From Betaproteobacteria bacterium (GTDB lineage Bacteria; Pseudomonadota; Gammaproteobacteria; Burkholderiales; Burkholderiaceae_A), in contig VGHK01000011.1 of assembly GCA_016868305.1 (NCBI GenBank), forward strand, positions 1 through 58,679: a stretch of 58,679 bases of DNA, in the 5' to 3' direction. Below are positions 30,237 to 39,130 of the stretch, one piece after another; position 1 is the first letter of the stretch; each line of letters starts with the position of its first letter. The translations under genes were made by a program, and so were the position numbers. The notes under the pieces were generated by a model, which saw nothing but the letters and a program-made list of their open reading frames with translations, made no database searches and was not told where the DNA came from.

Positions 30237-31580
30237 ATGACCGCCCCACCACAACGGTTTCTTGATCCTACCCCGCCGCGTATTGCCATGCTGGGTGGCC
30301 GCGTGATCGACCCAGTGTCGGGCCTGGATGCCCCCCGTGACCTGTTTCTCGCAGGCGGCAGTCTGGTGGCCATACTGCCTTCCGGCCAGAAGCCCGACGG
30401 GTTTACCGCCGAGCAGACCATCACGCTTTCCGGGCAGGTGGTTGCGCCCGGTCTTGTCGATCTCTGCGCCCGGCTGCGGGAACCGGGGTTTGAGTACCGG
30501 GCCACCCTCGAGTCAGAGATGCAGGCCGCTGTCGCGGGAGGAGTCACCCGGCTTGTCTGCCCCCCCGATACCGATCCCCCGCTCGATGAACCCGGGTTGG
30601 TGGAGATGCTCAAGCACCGGGCACGGGGCCTTGCCCAGGCCCATGTACACCCTCTGGGGGCGCTTACGGTGGGTCTTGCAGGCGAGCAACTCACCGAAAT
30701 GGCAGAGCTTACCGAGGCAGGCTGCGTGGGCTTTTCCCAGTCTCTTCGTCCCCTGGTAGATACGCAGGTGCTGTATCGGGCCATGCAGTACGCCAGTACC
30801 TTTGACTATGCGGTCTGGCTCTACGCCCGCGATCCCTGGCTCGGCGCCTCGGGCGTGGCCCATGGGGGGCCCCTGGCGGGCAGGCTGGGGCTGCCTGCTG
30901 TTCCGGTGGCCAACGAGACCATTCGGCTGCTTACCTTGTTTGAACTGGTGCGGATTACCGGGGTACGTATGCACCTGTGCCGATTGTCTTCGGCCGCAGG
31001 CATCGACCTATTGCGCAAGGCCAAGGCCGAAGGCTTGCCCGTGACAGCCGATGTATCGGTGCACCACCTGCATCTGATCGACCTTGATATCGGTGACTAC
31101 GACTCCAACCTTCGGGTAGACCCGCCGTTTCGCAGCCAGCGCGACCGTGTGGCTATTCGGGCAGCCTTGTTAGACGGTACCGTCGATGCGGTCTGCTCCG
31201 ACCATTCCCCGGTAGATGATGACGCCAAGCAGCTGCCGTTCGGTGAGGCCGAGCCTGGTGTCATTGGCCTGGAGCTTTTGCTACCCCTGGTGCTTGCGTG
31301 GGCCCGTGAAGAAAAAATTTCGCTGGTGCAGGCGCTGGCGCGGGTCACCCAAAAGCCCTCTGACATCCTTGGCCGCGACAGCGGACGGCTGCGAGTAGGC
31401 GGGCAGGCCGACCTCTTTGTCTTTGACCCCGAGTTACCCTGGGTAGTCACTAATGACACCTTAAAGTCGCAGGGGCGTAATACGCCCTACCTGGGGCGTG
31501 AGCTCGAGGGCCGGGTGCTTGCCACCGTGGTCGAAGGCCGGCTGGTTTTCCAGGCCCCATCGCCTGCAGCTTCTTCGTAG
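30237..31580 (+). CDS. pyrX: Dihydroorotase-like protein PyrX/PyrC', apparently lacking metal ligands
   Basis: Protein of 447 residues with the amidohydrolase fold. The first metal-binding motif of active dihydroorotases (DLHVHLREPG) reads DLCARLREPG: both histidines are replaced, by C77 and R79. The DHSPVDDDAK segment near residue 321 is kept. In Pseudomonas the equivalent inactive PyrC' is required for assembly and activity of aspartate transcarbamoylase rather than for catalysis; the same is inferred here from its place after pyrB. A functional pyrC must lie elsewhere. Confidence 0.93.
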   Translation: MTAPPQRFLDPTPPRIAMLGGRVIDPVSGLDAPRDLFLAGGSLVAILPSGQKPDGFTAEQTITLSGQVVAPGLVDLCARLREPGFEYRATLESEMQAAVAGGVTRLVCPPDTDPPLDEPGLVEMLKHRARGLAQAHVHPLGALTVGLAGEQLTEMAELTEAGCVGFSQSLRPLVDTQVLYRAMQYASTFDYAVWLYARDPWLGASGVAHGGPLAGRLGLPAVPVANETIRLLTLFELVRITGVRMHLCRLSSAAGIDLLRKAKAEGLPVTADVSVHHLHLIDLDIGDYDSNLRVDPPFRSQRDRVAIRAALLDGTVDAVCSDHSPVDDDAKQLPFGEAEPGVIGLELLLPLVLAWAREEKISLVQALARVTQKPSDILGRDSGRLRVGGQADLFVFDPELPWVVTNDTLKSQGRNTPYLGRELEGRVLATVVEGRLVFQAPSPAASS

Positions 31581-31619
31581 GCCTAGGGCGTTTTGCCTCA
31601 CTGATACGGGCGTTAGGTA

Positions 31620-32360
31620 ATGCAGCGGTATAGTCCGCCTCGGGCGGCTCTGCGGTTGGGCTGGCGCTTTCCGGTACTTTTTTGCTGGATGGTTCTGGGC
31701 CTTACCTGGGCGCTGACTGGCTTTCGGTTTCTTGGGCCCAAGGGAAGGTCATGGAGCATCCGCACCTTTGCCCGCGGGCTTCTCGCGGTCTGTAGCGTAC
31801 GCCTCGTGGCAGATAGCCCCGAGAGTATTCCCGCACCGGCGTTGTTGGTGGGCAATCATGTCTCATGGCTCGATATCTTTGTGGTCCATGCGCTAGAGCC
31901 TGTCACCTTCATTGCCAAGTCGGAGATTCGATCCTGGCCGGTGATCGGCACGCTGGTATCTGCTTCGGGAACCTTATTTATCGAGCGGGGAAGCCGCTCT
32001 GCCATGCCTCAGGTGATCGCCCAGGCGCAGCGGCGGTTTTCTCAAAACGAGCGGGTAATGTTTTTTCCAGAGGGAACGACCAGCGATGGGCAGTCCCTTT
32101 TAAAGTTTCATTCCAGCCTTTTTGTACTCGCCGAGCGGGCTGCCGAACTGCCAGTGGTGCCAGTCAGTATTCGCTACTCGTCTCGGCGTACAGCCTATGT
32201 GGGCGATATGACCCTGCTGGGCTCCATGGTTGCCATTCTCTCGGGCCCTGCTGTTGAGGTGAGGCTGCAGATTCAACCGGCACTGGCGACTGATGATCGC
32301 AAACGGCAGGCGCTCGCCAAGGCCGCGCACCGTAGCGTGGCTCGCGGACTGGAACTCTAA
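31620..32360 (+). CDS. plsC: 1-acyl-sn-glycerol-3-phosphate acyltransferase (PlsC-like)
   Basis: Membrane-associated acyltransferase of 246 residues that makes phosphatidic acid from lysophosphatidic acid. Motifs: NHVSWLDIFVV (HX4D), FIERGSRS, and FPEGTTSDGQ. One N-terminal hydrophobic helix at about residues 16-34. It follows pyrX by 39 bases and is convergent with apaH. An ornithine-lipid or other PlsC-family acceptor is possible, as several paralogues exist in Burkholderiales. Confidence 0.88.
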   Translation: MQRYSPPRAALRLGWRFPVLFCWMVLGLTWALTGFRFLGPKGRSWSIRTFARGLLAVCSVRLVADSPESIPAPALLVGNHVSWLDIFVVHALEPVTFIAKSEIRSWPVIGTLVSASGTLFIERGSRSAMPQVIAQAQRRFSQNERVMFFPEGTTSDGQSLLKFHSSLFVLAERAAELPVVPVSIRYSSRRTAYVGDMTLLGSMVAILSGPAVEVRLQIQPALATDDRKRQALAKAAHRSVARGLEL

Positions 32361-32399
32361 CGGCCTGGGAGTTCTAGCTGAGCGGTCTAGCAAAGGAGC

Positions 32400-33212
32400 C
32401 TAACTGAGGGACTCTAGGGCAGACTGCTGAAACACCGCCTCATCTTCGAGTCGCACCGCCGTAAGATATCCGCCCCAGGCGCATCCGGTGTCAATACCAA
32501 GAAGCCCGGGCGTTCGAAGCAGGCCCAAGGTTGACCAATGCCCAAAGACGATGCGCTGTCTGCGGGTAACTCGGCCGTGTGCAGAAAACCAAGGCGCAAG
32601 CTCTGCTGGCGCCAGGCTTGGTGAGACCTTGCACTTAAAGTCAAGACTTCCATCGGGCTTAAGATACCGCAGTCGCGTCAGCACATTGACGATCATGCGG
32701 TAGCGGGCACCGCCTCGGAGGCCTTCCTTCCAGTGGCCTGGTCCGTTGCCATAGATCTCGTGCAGAAAGTCCTGCCAGTGACTGCTACGTAGCCGCCTTG
32801 CCACTTCTTCTGCCAGCGCCAGGGTTTTTGCAATCGACCAGCCCGGCAAGACTCCGGCATGCACCATCAGGGTTTTGCCCTGCGCATGGGCAAGCGGCTG
32901 ATACCGTATCCAGTCAATAAGGTCATCGCGATCGGCGGCCTGCAGCACGTCGTGCATGGTGTCACTCGGCTGTATGGGGCGGGCGCCACTGGCCACCGCC
33001 AAGAGATGCAGGTCGTGGTTGCCCAGCACCACTTGGGCCTGAGGGCCTGCAGCCCGAATGAGTCGAATGACTTCGGCAGACTCCGGGCCGCGGTTAACCA
33101 GGTCGCCCACAAACCAGAGCCGGTCCGAGTGCGGCCGAAAAGACAGCCTATCGACCAAGGCCTTGAGGCTCTCGGCGCAGCCCTGAATATCTCCAATTGC
33201 ATACGTGGCCAT
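32400..33212 (-). CDS. apaH: Bis(5'-nucleosyl)-tetraphosphatase, symmetrical (ApaH)
   Basis: Metallophosphatase of 270 residues hydrolysing Ap4A to two ADP; it also removes Np4 caps from RNA. Metal-binding motifs: YAIGDIQGCAESL, FVGDLVNRGPES, VLGNHDLHLL. A start at 33221 is possible, but the ATG at 33212 sits seven bases after a -10-like TACGAT (33225-33220) that overlaps the earlier ATG. Convergent with plsC with 39 bases between. Confidence 0.94.
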   Translation of the reverse strand: MATYAIGDIQGCAESLKALVDRLSFRPHSDRLWFVGDLVNRGPESAEVIRLIRAAGPQAQVVLGNHDLHLLAVASGARPIQPSDTMHDVLQAADRDDLIDWIRYQPLAHAQGKTLMVHAGVLPGWSIAKTLALAEEVARRLRSSHWQDFLHEIYGNGPGHWKEGLRGGARYRMIVNVLTRLRYLKPDGSLDFKCKVSPSLAPAELAPWFSAHGRVTRRQRIVFGHWSTLGLLRTPGLLGIDTGCAWGGYLTAVRLEDEAVFQQSALESLS

Positions 33213-33287
33213 ACGCGGCATCGTAAAATAAAAAGTAGTGTTTCGTGTCGATCTTCCGATCTGCGTCTTTGGTTTCGGTTTATGTTG

Positions 33288-33299
33288 TCGTTTAAACGA
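33288..33299. promoter_or_regulatory. Perfect 12-bp palindrome TCGTTTAAACGA between apaH and the phosphomannomutase gene
   Basis: The only clear symmetric element in the 201-base divergent gap 33213-33413. The rest of the gap is unusually T-rich. It could be an operator, but no matching regulator is known here. Confidence 0.35.
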
Positions 33300-33413
33300 A
33301 TGATTTGTCTCAGCAGGCCCTTTTTCTAGTGCACCTTTATGATCACCCCGGCCCTATTTTCATTTTCTTGCGGCCGCTCCCGTTACCTCTTTTTTTAGGC
33401 GAGCGTATCCCTC

Positions 33414-34856
33414 ATGACAGCAAACCCTTCGCCTGGAGCGAACCCGCCAGACATCTCGGTCGTGGTTTCTCGGGCAATTTTTAAGGCCTACGATATTCGT
33501 GGGGTTGTCGATAAGACGCTTACCGAAGATACCGTGCGGCGGATTGGGCTGGCCTTGGCGGAAAAGATTCGCGGGCACGGCCTGCACCAGTGCGTGGTGG
33601 GCCGAGATGGTCGCCTCTCGGGCCCACGGCTGCAGGCCGCACTCTCCGAGGGGCTGGTCTCGGGGGGTGTCGATGTCATCGATATCGGCTGTGTTCCCAC
33701 TCCGGTGGTCTACTTTGCCACCCATTTTTTGAAAACAGGAACCGGTGTGGCCATTACGGGTAGCCACAACCCGCCGCAGTACAACGGCCTAAAGATGATG
33801 GTGGCGGGCAGCACCCTTGCCGGGGAAGAGATTCAGGGGCTGTATCAGTCTATTGTTGCTGCGGCTAAGGCCCCCTTGCAGGGTGGTTCTTACGCAGGGC
33901 CAAGAGGCGGGATCTCTGCGCAAGATGTCGTGCCTGCCTACCGTGACCGTATTTTGTCTGATGTGCGCCTGGCGCGGCCCTTGCGCATTGGCGTGGACTG
34001 CGGCAATGGCGTTGCCGGCGCCATTGCACCCGCCTTGATTGCGGAGTTGGGCTGCACAGTGGTGCCGCTTTTTTGTGAGGTGGATGGCAACTTTCCCAAC
34101 CACCACCCCGACCCCGCAGACCCCCATAACCTGGAAGACCTGATTCGCGCGGTGAAAGACCAAGACCTTGATCTGGGCCTTGCCTTCGATGGCGATGGCG
34201 ACCGGCTGGGTGTGGTCACCCGCAAGGGTGAGATTATCTGGCCCGATCGGCAGTTGATGCTCTATGCGGCCGATGTCTTAGCCCAACGGCCCGGTGGGCA
34301 GATCATCTACGACGTGAAATGCACGCGCCACCTTGCCTCATGGATACAAGACCATGGTGGTCAAGCCCTGATGTGGCGAACCGGCCACTCGCTGATTAAG
34401 GCCAAGCTTAAAGAGACCGGCGCACCGCTGGCTGGCGAGATGAGCGGGCATATCTTTTTTAATGACCGCTGGTTTGGCTTTGATGATGGCCTTTACACGG
34501 CGGCCCGTCTGCTTGAAATTTTGTCGCGGGTAGAAGACCCTAGCAGCACCTTGCATGCCCTGCCCAACGCCACCAGTACCCCAGAGCTGCAGATTAAAAC
34601 CAAGGAAGGCGAAAACTACACCCTTGTAGACTTACTTAAGAATAAGGCCGACTTCCCAACATCGCGCGAACGCATTCTGATCGATGGTATTCGCGTGGAA
34701 TATGAAGACGGCTTTGGCCTTGCCCGCCCTTCTAACACCACCCCGGTGGTTGTCTTGCGGTTTGAGGCAGACAACGCCGCGGCTCTTGCCCGGATACAGG
34801 CAGAGTTTCGGGCGGTGCTGACACACTTGGCGCCTGGGCTTGTGCTACCTTTTTAG
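33414..34856 (+). CDS. manB: Phosphomannomutase/phosphoglucomutase (ManB/AlgC type)
   Basis: Alpha-D-phosphohexomutase of 480 residues that interconverts hexose 6- and 1-phosphates to supply GDP-mannose or UDP-glucose for LPS and capsule. Seen: IFKAYDIRGVVD, the phosphoserine loop VAITGSHNPPQYNGLKMM, the Mg site AFDGDGDRLGVV, the sugar-specificity loop GEMSGHIFF, and the C-terminal phosphate-binding RPSNTTPVVVLRFE. No clear Shine-Dalgarno precedes the ATG. Its stop abuts the convergent waaL stop with no gap. Confidence 0.94.
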   Translation: MTANPSPGANPPDISVVVSRAIFKAYDIRGVVDKTLTEDTVRRIGLALAEKIRGHGLHQCVVGRDGRLSGPRLQAALSEGLVSGGVDVIDIGCVPTPVVYFATHFLKTGTGVAITGSHNPPQYNGLKMMVAGSTLAGEEIQGLYQSIVAAAKAPLQGGSYAGPRGGISAQDVVPAYRDRILSDVRLARPLRIGVDCGNGVAGAIAPALIAELGCTVVPLFCEVDGNFPNHHPDPADPHNLEDLIRAVKDQDLDLGLAFDGDGDRLGVVTRKGEIIWPDRQLMLYAADVLAQRPGGQIIYDVKCTRHLASWIQDHGGQALMWRTGHSLIKAKLKETGAPLAGEMSGHIFFNDRWFGFDDGLYTAARLLEILSRVEDPSSTLHALPNATSTPELQIKTKEGENYTLVDLLKNKADFPTSRERILIDGIRVEYEDGFGLARPSNTTPVVVLRFEADNAAALARIQAEFRAVLTHLAPGLVLPF

Positions 34857-36140
34857 TCAGCTTCCTTGCGGAATCTGGGCTAGCAAGCGATAGTGACGAA
34901 CCGTAATAAATGAGAGCATAACGACAGCAAAGGTCACGAATACCGTTCGGAACGCATTGGTGTGCATCACGGCCACCGATAAACCAAATTCGAGATACAA
35001 AGGCACCAGAAGCAGACCGATGGTGCTGCAGGTTTTTATCGTCTGATCGGTATGATTACGCCATCGCCAAAACGAAAGCCAGATGCCCGCGTAGGCGCCG
35101 AGTAAGGCAATTACGCCAAGTACGCCGCCTCCCAACAGAGCGCTCAAGATCTCGTTCTCGCCAGGCCTTATTTTTGTGTCGGATGCGGCATAGGCAACCA
35201 GCTTGGGGTGATAAAGACCCCCATCGAGTTTTTCCTCCCAGCGTTGAAGCGATCCCTCTGTACCGTGTCCGAGCCATGGTTTCTCGGAGATGATGTGCAG
35301 GCTCAGTTTCCATATCTCAAATCGAATACTGACGGAGTCGTCGATCACATTGCCAGTCTGAAGCCAATGCACTGCGCCATTGATACCCGTCACCAAGCGA
35401 TCCTTGACCACGTGGGAAGGTGCGAGTAAAGCAACTACTGTGATGAACAAAACTGCACTTAAGGCAGCCAGGTGACGAACCCCCTTTTGCCACCGAGCCG
35501 TTGCCAGATAGCCGAGTATCACCGCGATGATCAATAAGGAAGGCCATCCCCCCTTGGAGCCCGACAGTAACGAGGCAAAGACACCGGCAAGTCCGCATAT
35601 GGCCAAGAAAAAGCGCGCATAGATTCTGACTTTCGCGGAAAAAGGGTAGAGAACAGCAGCCAAAAGAGACACTGCAGCCAAAACAATCGCAGTGTTACCA
35701 AACGGTATGGGGTGGTTAAGTGCCCCCATGGCACGCGTTATGTCGAGACCGAAGATCTGGTAGCAGGCATAGGCGCAGGCGAGCAGTGCCCCAGTGCCCA
35801 CCGCAATAAACCACCAGGCAGGCTCCCAGCGGCCGGCACAGATGAGCCACGCGATCGCGGGAAAGAGCAGAAAGGGGATGAATATCTCGTAATATCCCCA
35901 ACCATTGCCGTGCCAGAGGCCTAAGAAAATACTTGTTGACACGAAGAGAAGGAATCCCCCGAGTAGCCAGCCCCATGAGCGTCGAACCCCGTGATCAGTT
36001 ACAAAGCCGTTTATTGAATGCGGCGCACGTGCGTAAAACAAGCCCACTACAGCCAAGAGCACTGGCCACACCGCATGTCCACCAGGCATGGTTAAGATAA
36101 ATGCGGGGCTTGTAACAAATACCAGATACCAAAGACGCAT
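34857..36140 (-). CDS. O-antigen ligase/polymerase family protein (WaaL/Wzy-like)
   Basis: Polytopic membrane protein of 427 residues with about ten to twelve helices and a large periplasmic loop at about residues 260-335. That loop contains WLGHGTEGSLQRWEEKL, matching the Wzy_C domain region that in ligases holds the catalytic His. It most likely transfers polysaccharide to lipid A-core, and is the last gene of the minus-strand LPS operon. Ligase and polymerase cannot be separated by eye; adjacency to core glycosyltransferases and waaA favours ligase. The start overlaps the GT25 stop (TAATG). Confidence 0.85.
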   Translation of the reverse strand: MRLWYLVFVTSPAFILTMPGGHAVWPVLLAVVGLFYARAPHSINGFVTDHGVRRSWGWLLGGFLLFVSTSIFLGLWHGNGWGYYEIFIPFLLFPAIAWLICAGRWEPAWWFIAVGTGALLACAYACYQIFGLDITRAMGALNHPIPFGNTAIVLAAVSLLAAVLYPFSAKVRIYARFFLAICGLAGVFASLLSGSKGGWPSLLIIAVILGYLATARWQKGVRHLAALSAVLFITVVALLAPSHVVKDRLVTGINGAVHWLQTGNVIDDSVSIRFEIWKLSLHIISEKPWLGHGTEGSLQRWEEKLDGGLYHPKLVAYAASDTKIRPGENEILSALLGGGVLGVIALLGAYAGIWLSFWRWRNHTDQTIKTCSTIGLLLVPLYLEFGLSVAVMHTNAFRTVFVTFAVVMLSFITVRHYRLLAQIPQGS

Positions 36141-36955
36141 TACTCGGGTGCTCCCGGCAGGAGCACTTGCAAGGGACTGGCCTTAAAGGCTACTCGTGTT
36201 CTGACAGCAAATGCGGCGCAGATTATGCGAATAGCCCCCTTGGTTAATTCGCATTGCGCCCGCCGAAACCGTGTCTTAACTGCCACCCAGATATTCGGGA
36301 CCATGGGAGAGGCGGTTTTCTCACGGGCAATAAATGACTCGGTCTGCATGGGCGGAGCAAGCCCAAACTCCGGGGCTACCATCATTTGTACCACGTTGGC
36401 GGGGACTAACTGCCAGGCACGCCAGTGATATACCTCGTTTATGAATGCATCGGCCAAGCCAACCCCCTTTTCCTTGTACCGATCGACGAGTATCTTCGCG
36501 CCTGAGGGCCACAACATATAGCCTGCCGCACCTGCACTATTCAAGTAAAGCCGGCGCAACTGTAAACCACCAATATTCTGGCGTTTGCCCATAACTTTTT
36601 TGTTCCAGGTTTCTAGGCAAATATAGTCGGCATTCTGTACCTCAGCTAAGGCGACAATTTCCGAATACCAATACTCGCTTAAGAGCGCGTCGTCCTCAAG
36701 TACGACTGCAGGCCCATTGCTGGCTGCAATTTGCTGCCATAACTGCAGATGGCTCAGAAAGCAGCCAACCTCGGTCTTCTTCAGCGGACGCTGCCAGCTG
36801 AACGCATGCTGTAAAAAAACCTCATTGGAAAAATCATCGATTCCCAATGCAGGCTGCCAACGGGGGACAAACCCTTGACTTATAGCCTGAGCCTCCTGAA
36901 AAGTGCGTCTTGCCGACGCCAACCCTAGGGTGATTATAAAAACGGGTACGTTCAC
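36140..36955 (-). CDS. Glycosyltransferase family 25 (LPS sugar transferase)
   Basis: Predicted cytoplasmic glycosyltransferase of 271 residues. The family pattern is present: N-terminal VFIITLGLASARR, KKTEVGCFLSHLQLWQQI, and the metal-binding VVLEDDALLS. GT25 members such as LgtB and Lex1 add galactose to LPS outer core; the donor here is unknown. It is coupled by ATGA to the GT2 gene and by TAATG to the ligase gene. Confidence 0.86.
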   Translation of the reverse strand: MNVPVFIITLGLASARRTFQEAQAISQGFVPRWQPALGIDDFSNEVFLQHAFSWQRPLKKTEVGCFLSHLQLWQQIAASNGPAVVLEDDALLSEYWYSEIVALAEVQNADYICLETWNKKVMGKRQNIGGLQLRRLYLNSAGAAGYMLWPSGAKILVDRYKEKGVGLADAFINEVYHWRAWQLVPANVVQMMVAPEFGLAPPMQTESFIAREKTASPMVPNIWVAVKTRFRRAQCELTKGAIRIICAAFAVRTRVAFKASPLQVLLPGAPE

Positions 36956-37818
36956 GGAGAGGCCCTATGCGGCGTCCAACGCAACAGACCGAGAAAACGC
37001 CCCCACATTCGCGCAATAAGCCGAGGAGAAAATACCAAGATCCGAAATGGCAAAGCCAACGCTGTCTGCCACACTAAGTGTCCATGCAGACGCTTTGCTG
37101 CGTCGGCACCGACATGCTTGGTGACGAACATAAGCTTGGACTGGACATGGTGGAGTCCGCGCAGGTACTCGGCCCTGTAGGGTGATCCGCCCTTTACCGA
37201 CCTTCGTGATCGATGCAAGGCTCGAACTTCTGGGGTGACAATCATCGAAAGACGAGCCTCAAACAGCCGAAGGCACAAGTCATCATCTTCATAGTACAAG
37301 AAGAAGTCTTCATCAAAAAAACCAATCGGGCGGCAGACCTTCAAACGCAATAGCAAGGCCGCAGCAGATACAAATCCAACGCTGGCGGGACCTGACACCT
37401 CAGGACCCCTGCTTACCCAGTAGGTGCTGGGCCATCGGTAGCTGATCTCAGGCCTACCCTTGGCGTTGACCAGTTGCGGCGAGATGAGAGCCGCCCGGTC
37501 ATACTGGTTAGCCACCTGCAGCAACTGCTGTAACTGGTCGGCGGAAAGCTCGCAATCGGGATTGAGCAGAAGGGCAAAGGTGGTGCGTACTTCGGCCAAG
37601 GCACGATTATTGGCCGCACCGAAGCCAAGGTTGTCCTGGTGGGCCAACACCGTTGCATGCGGCCACATTCGGCTCGCCTGGAAAGCTGTTCCATCTGCGC
37701 TGGCGTTGTCAGACACGATCACATAGGGGCACTGCTCCAGCAGGCGATGCAGGCTGGGTAGACAGTGGGCGCTGTTATACGTGACTACGATAACGGTAAC
37801 TTGGTACAGGCTTTGCAA
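36952..37818 (-). CDS. Glycosyltransferase family 2
   Basis: GT-A fold transferase of 288 residues. Seen: VTVIVVTYNSAHCLP at the N-terminus, the nucleotide-binding VSDNASADGT, NLGFGAANNRAL, the metal-binding LLNPDCELS, and DEDFFLYYEDDDLC. The pattern is typical of rhamnosyl or related transferases (WbbL-like). I prefer a TTG start at 37818 because it has a strong GGAGGGG five bases upstream and sits right after waaA. An ATG at 37857 inside the waaA 3' end is the alternative and has no ribosome-binding site. Confidence 0.87.
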   Translation of the reverse strand: MQSLYQVTVIVVTYNSAHCLPSLHRLLEQCPYVIVSDNASADGTAFQASRMWPHATVLAHQDNLGFGAANNRALAEVRTTFALLLNPDCELSADQLQQLLQVANQYDRAALISPQLVNAKGRPEISYRWPSTYWVSRGPEVSGPASVGFVSAAALLLRLKVCRPIGFFDEDFFLYYEDDDLCLRLFEARLSMIVTPEVRALHRSRRSVKGGSPYRAEYLRGLHHVQSKLMFVTKHVGADAAKRLHGHLVWQTALALPFRILVFSPRLIARMWGRFLGLLRWTPHRASP

Positions 37819-37837
37819 AACCCCTCCAGGGTACGGC

Positions 37838-39130
37838 TCATTGAACCGACAGCGCATCTATACATCGTTGGGCGGAACCTTGACCCTGAGCGAGCCATGT
37901 ATGACAGCTAACCCGCCCGCCCGAAATTGCCAAGGAGTTGCCTAGCAATCCTAAGGTTGATGGCCAGGCCTCTACCATGCCTTCGACACGACGAGCGGCA
38001 CCGTAGCTTATGGCCATCTCTGCGGCTTCCGCAAAGTTAAACGTGTGTGGCCCCATGATAACTGGGCATCCGCAGGCCGCAGCCTCTATTAAATTTTGTC
38101 CACCGAATGGCGCGAAGCTTCCCCCCAGCCACGCCACACTGGCCAGGTGATAGTAGGCCTGCATCTCGCCCAGGGAGTCGCCAAGCCAGATTGTGCGTGC
38201 ACCCGCGCTAAAGTTCGGTGGGCTGTTGTTAGGCCAATGGCTGCGGCGCTGCACGGCCCAACCCGCGTCTGCTATGAGCTGAGCCACAGTATCGAATCGC
38301 TGTGGATGGCGGGGAACGATCATCCATTGCACCGTGTCTGCTGCGGTCCCGAGATCGTCAAGTACCTTTAGAAACTCAGCCTCCTCGCCTTCTCGGCTGC
38401 TGGCCAGCATCACGACGGGATGGGTAAGTGACGCGCGCCATTGCTGTCCGAGGGCCTTTTGGGCGGGGTCCTCGATCACGTCATATTTCAGGTTGCCCAT
38501 CACCAGCTGCACAGGTGCCTCTAACTGGCGCAGCCGTTCGGCGTCTGCCTCGGTCTGCGCAAGCACCGCATGCAGCCTTCGGTAGGCTGGTAGCGCAAGC
38601 CACCTAAACCTTAGTGCCCTTATTAGACTGCGTTGGCTCATGCGCGCGTTCACAAGATACAAGGGTATGCCTTGCTCGCGGCAGCTGCGAACCCAGAATG
38701 GCCAGACTTCGGTCTCTAACAGTATTCCCATACTCGGGCGGAACCGCTTCAGGAATCGATTTACCACTGCAGGCGTATCCCAAGGCGCCCAGACCTGTAT
38801 ATCGCCAGCCTTCAGCAGACGCGTGCCTTCTGCCCAGCCGGTTGCGGTGCCGTGGGTTAGCAGCAGTCGCATAGATGGGTTTGCTTCTCTTAGAGCCCTT
38901 ATAAGAATGCCTGCGGCCCGGGTCTCTCCAAGGGACACTGCATGCACCCAGATAAGCCCCTCGCCACCAGAGACCTCGGGGTAGTAGCCAAATCGCTGCT
39001 CAATGCGCTCCATGTAGAGAGGTTCGCGTCTTCCCCGCCGGTGGAGTTTCACTCGCAATAGCGGAGCCAGCGCGGCCATGACACGACCATAAAGCCACAG
39101 CGCAAACCGCTCTGTAAAGGCTAGGCGCAT
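37838..39130 (-). CDS. waaA: 3-deoxy-D-manno-octulosonic acid (KDO) transferase
   Basis: Inner-membrane-associated GT30 enzyme of 430 residues that adds KDO from CMP-KDO to lipid IVA. Seen: IWVHAVSLGETRAAG near residue 61, LLLTHGTATGW, ETEVWPFWVRSCREQGIPLYLVNARMS, and the C-terminal GGSFAPFGGQNLIEAAACGCPVI region. An N-terminal hydrophobic stretch anchors it. It overlaps the GT4 gene by 10 bases, within the operon pcm-tolC-GT4-waaA-GT2-GT25-waaL. Confidence 0.95.
   Translation of the reverse strand: MRLAFTERFALWLYGRVMAALAPLLRVKLHRRGRREPLYMERIEQRFGYYPEVSGGEGLIWVHAVSLGETRAAGILIRALREANPSMRLLLTHGTATGWAEGTRLLKAGDIQVWAPWDTPAVVNRFLKRFRPSMGILLETEVWPFWVRSCREQGIPLYLVNARMSQRSLIRALRFRWLALPAYRRLHAVLAQTEADAERLRQLEAPVQLVMGNLKYDVIEDPAQKALGQQWRASLTHPVVMLASSREGEEAEFLKVLDDLGTAADTVQWMIVPRHPQRFDTVAQLIADAGWAVQRRSHWPNNSPPNFSAGARTIWLGDSLGEMQAYYHLASVAWLGGSFAPFGGQNLIEAAACGCPVIMGPHTFNFAEAAEMAISYGAARRVEGMVEAWPSTLGLLGNSLAISGGRVSCHTWLAQGQGSAQRCIDALSVQ

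Noticed and set aside
32352-32374. Inverted repeat GAACTC / GAGTTC at the plsC end as a terminator
   Set aside because: Only 6 bp with an 11-base loop and no T-tract; not convincing.
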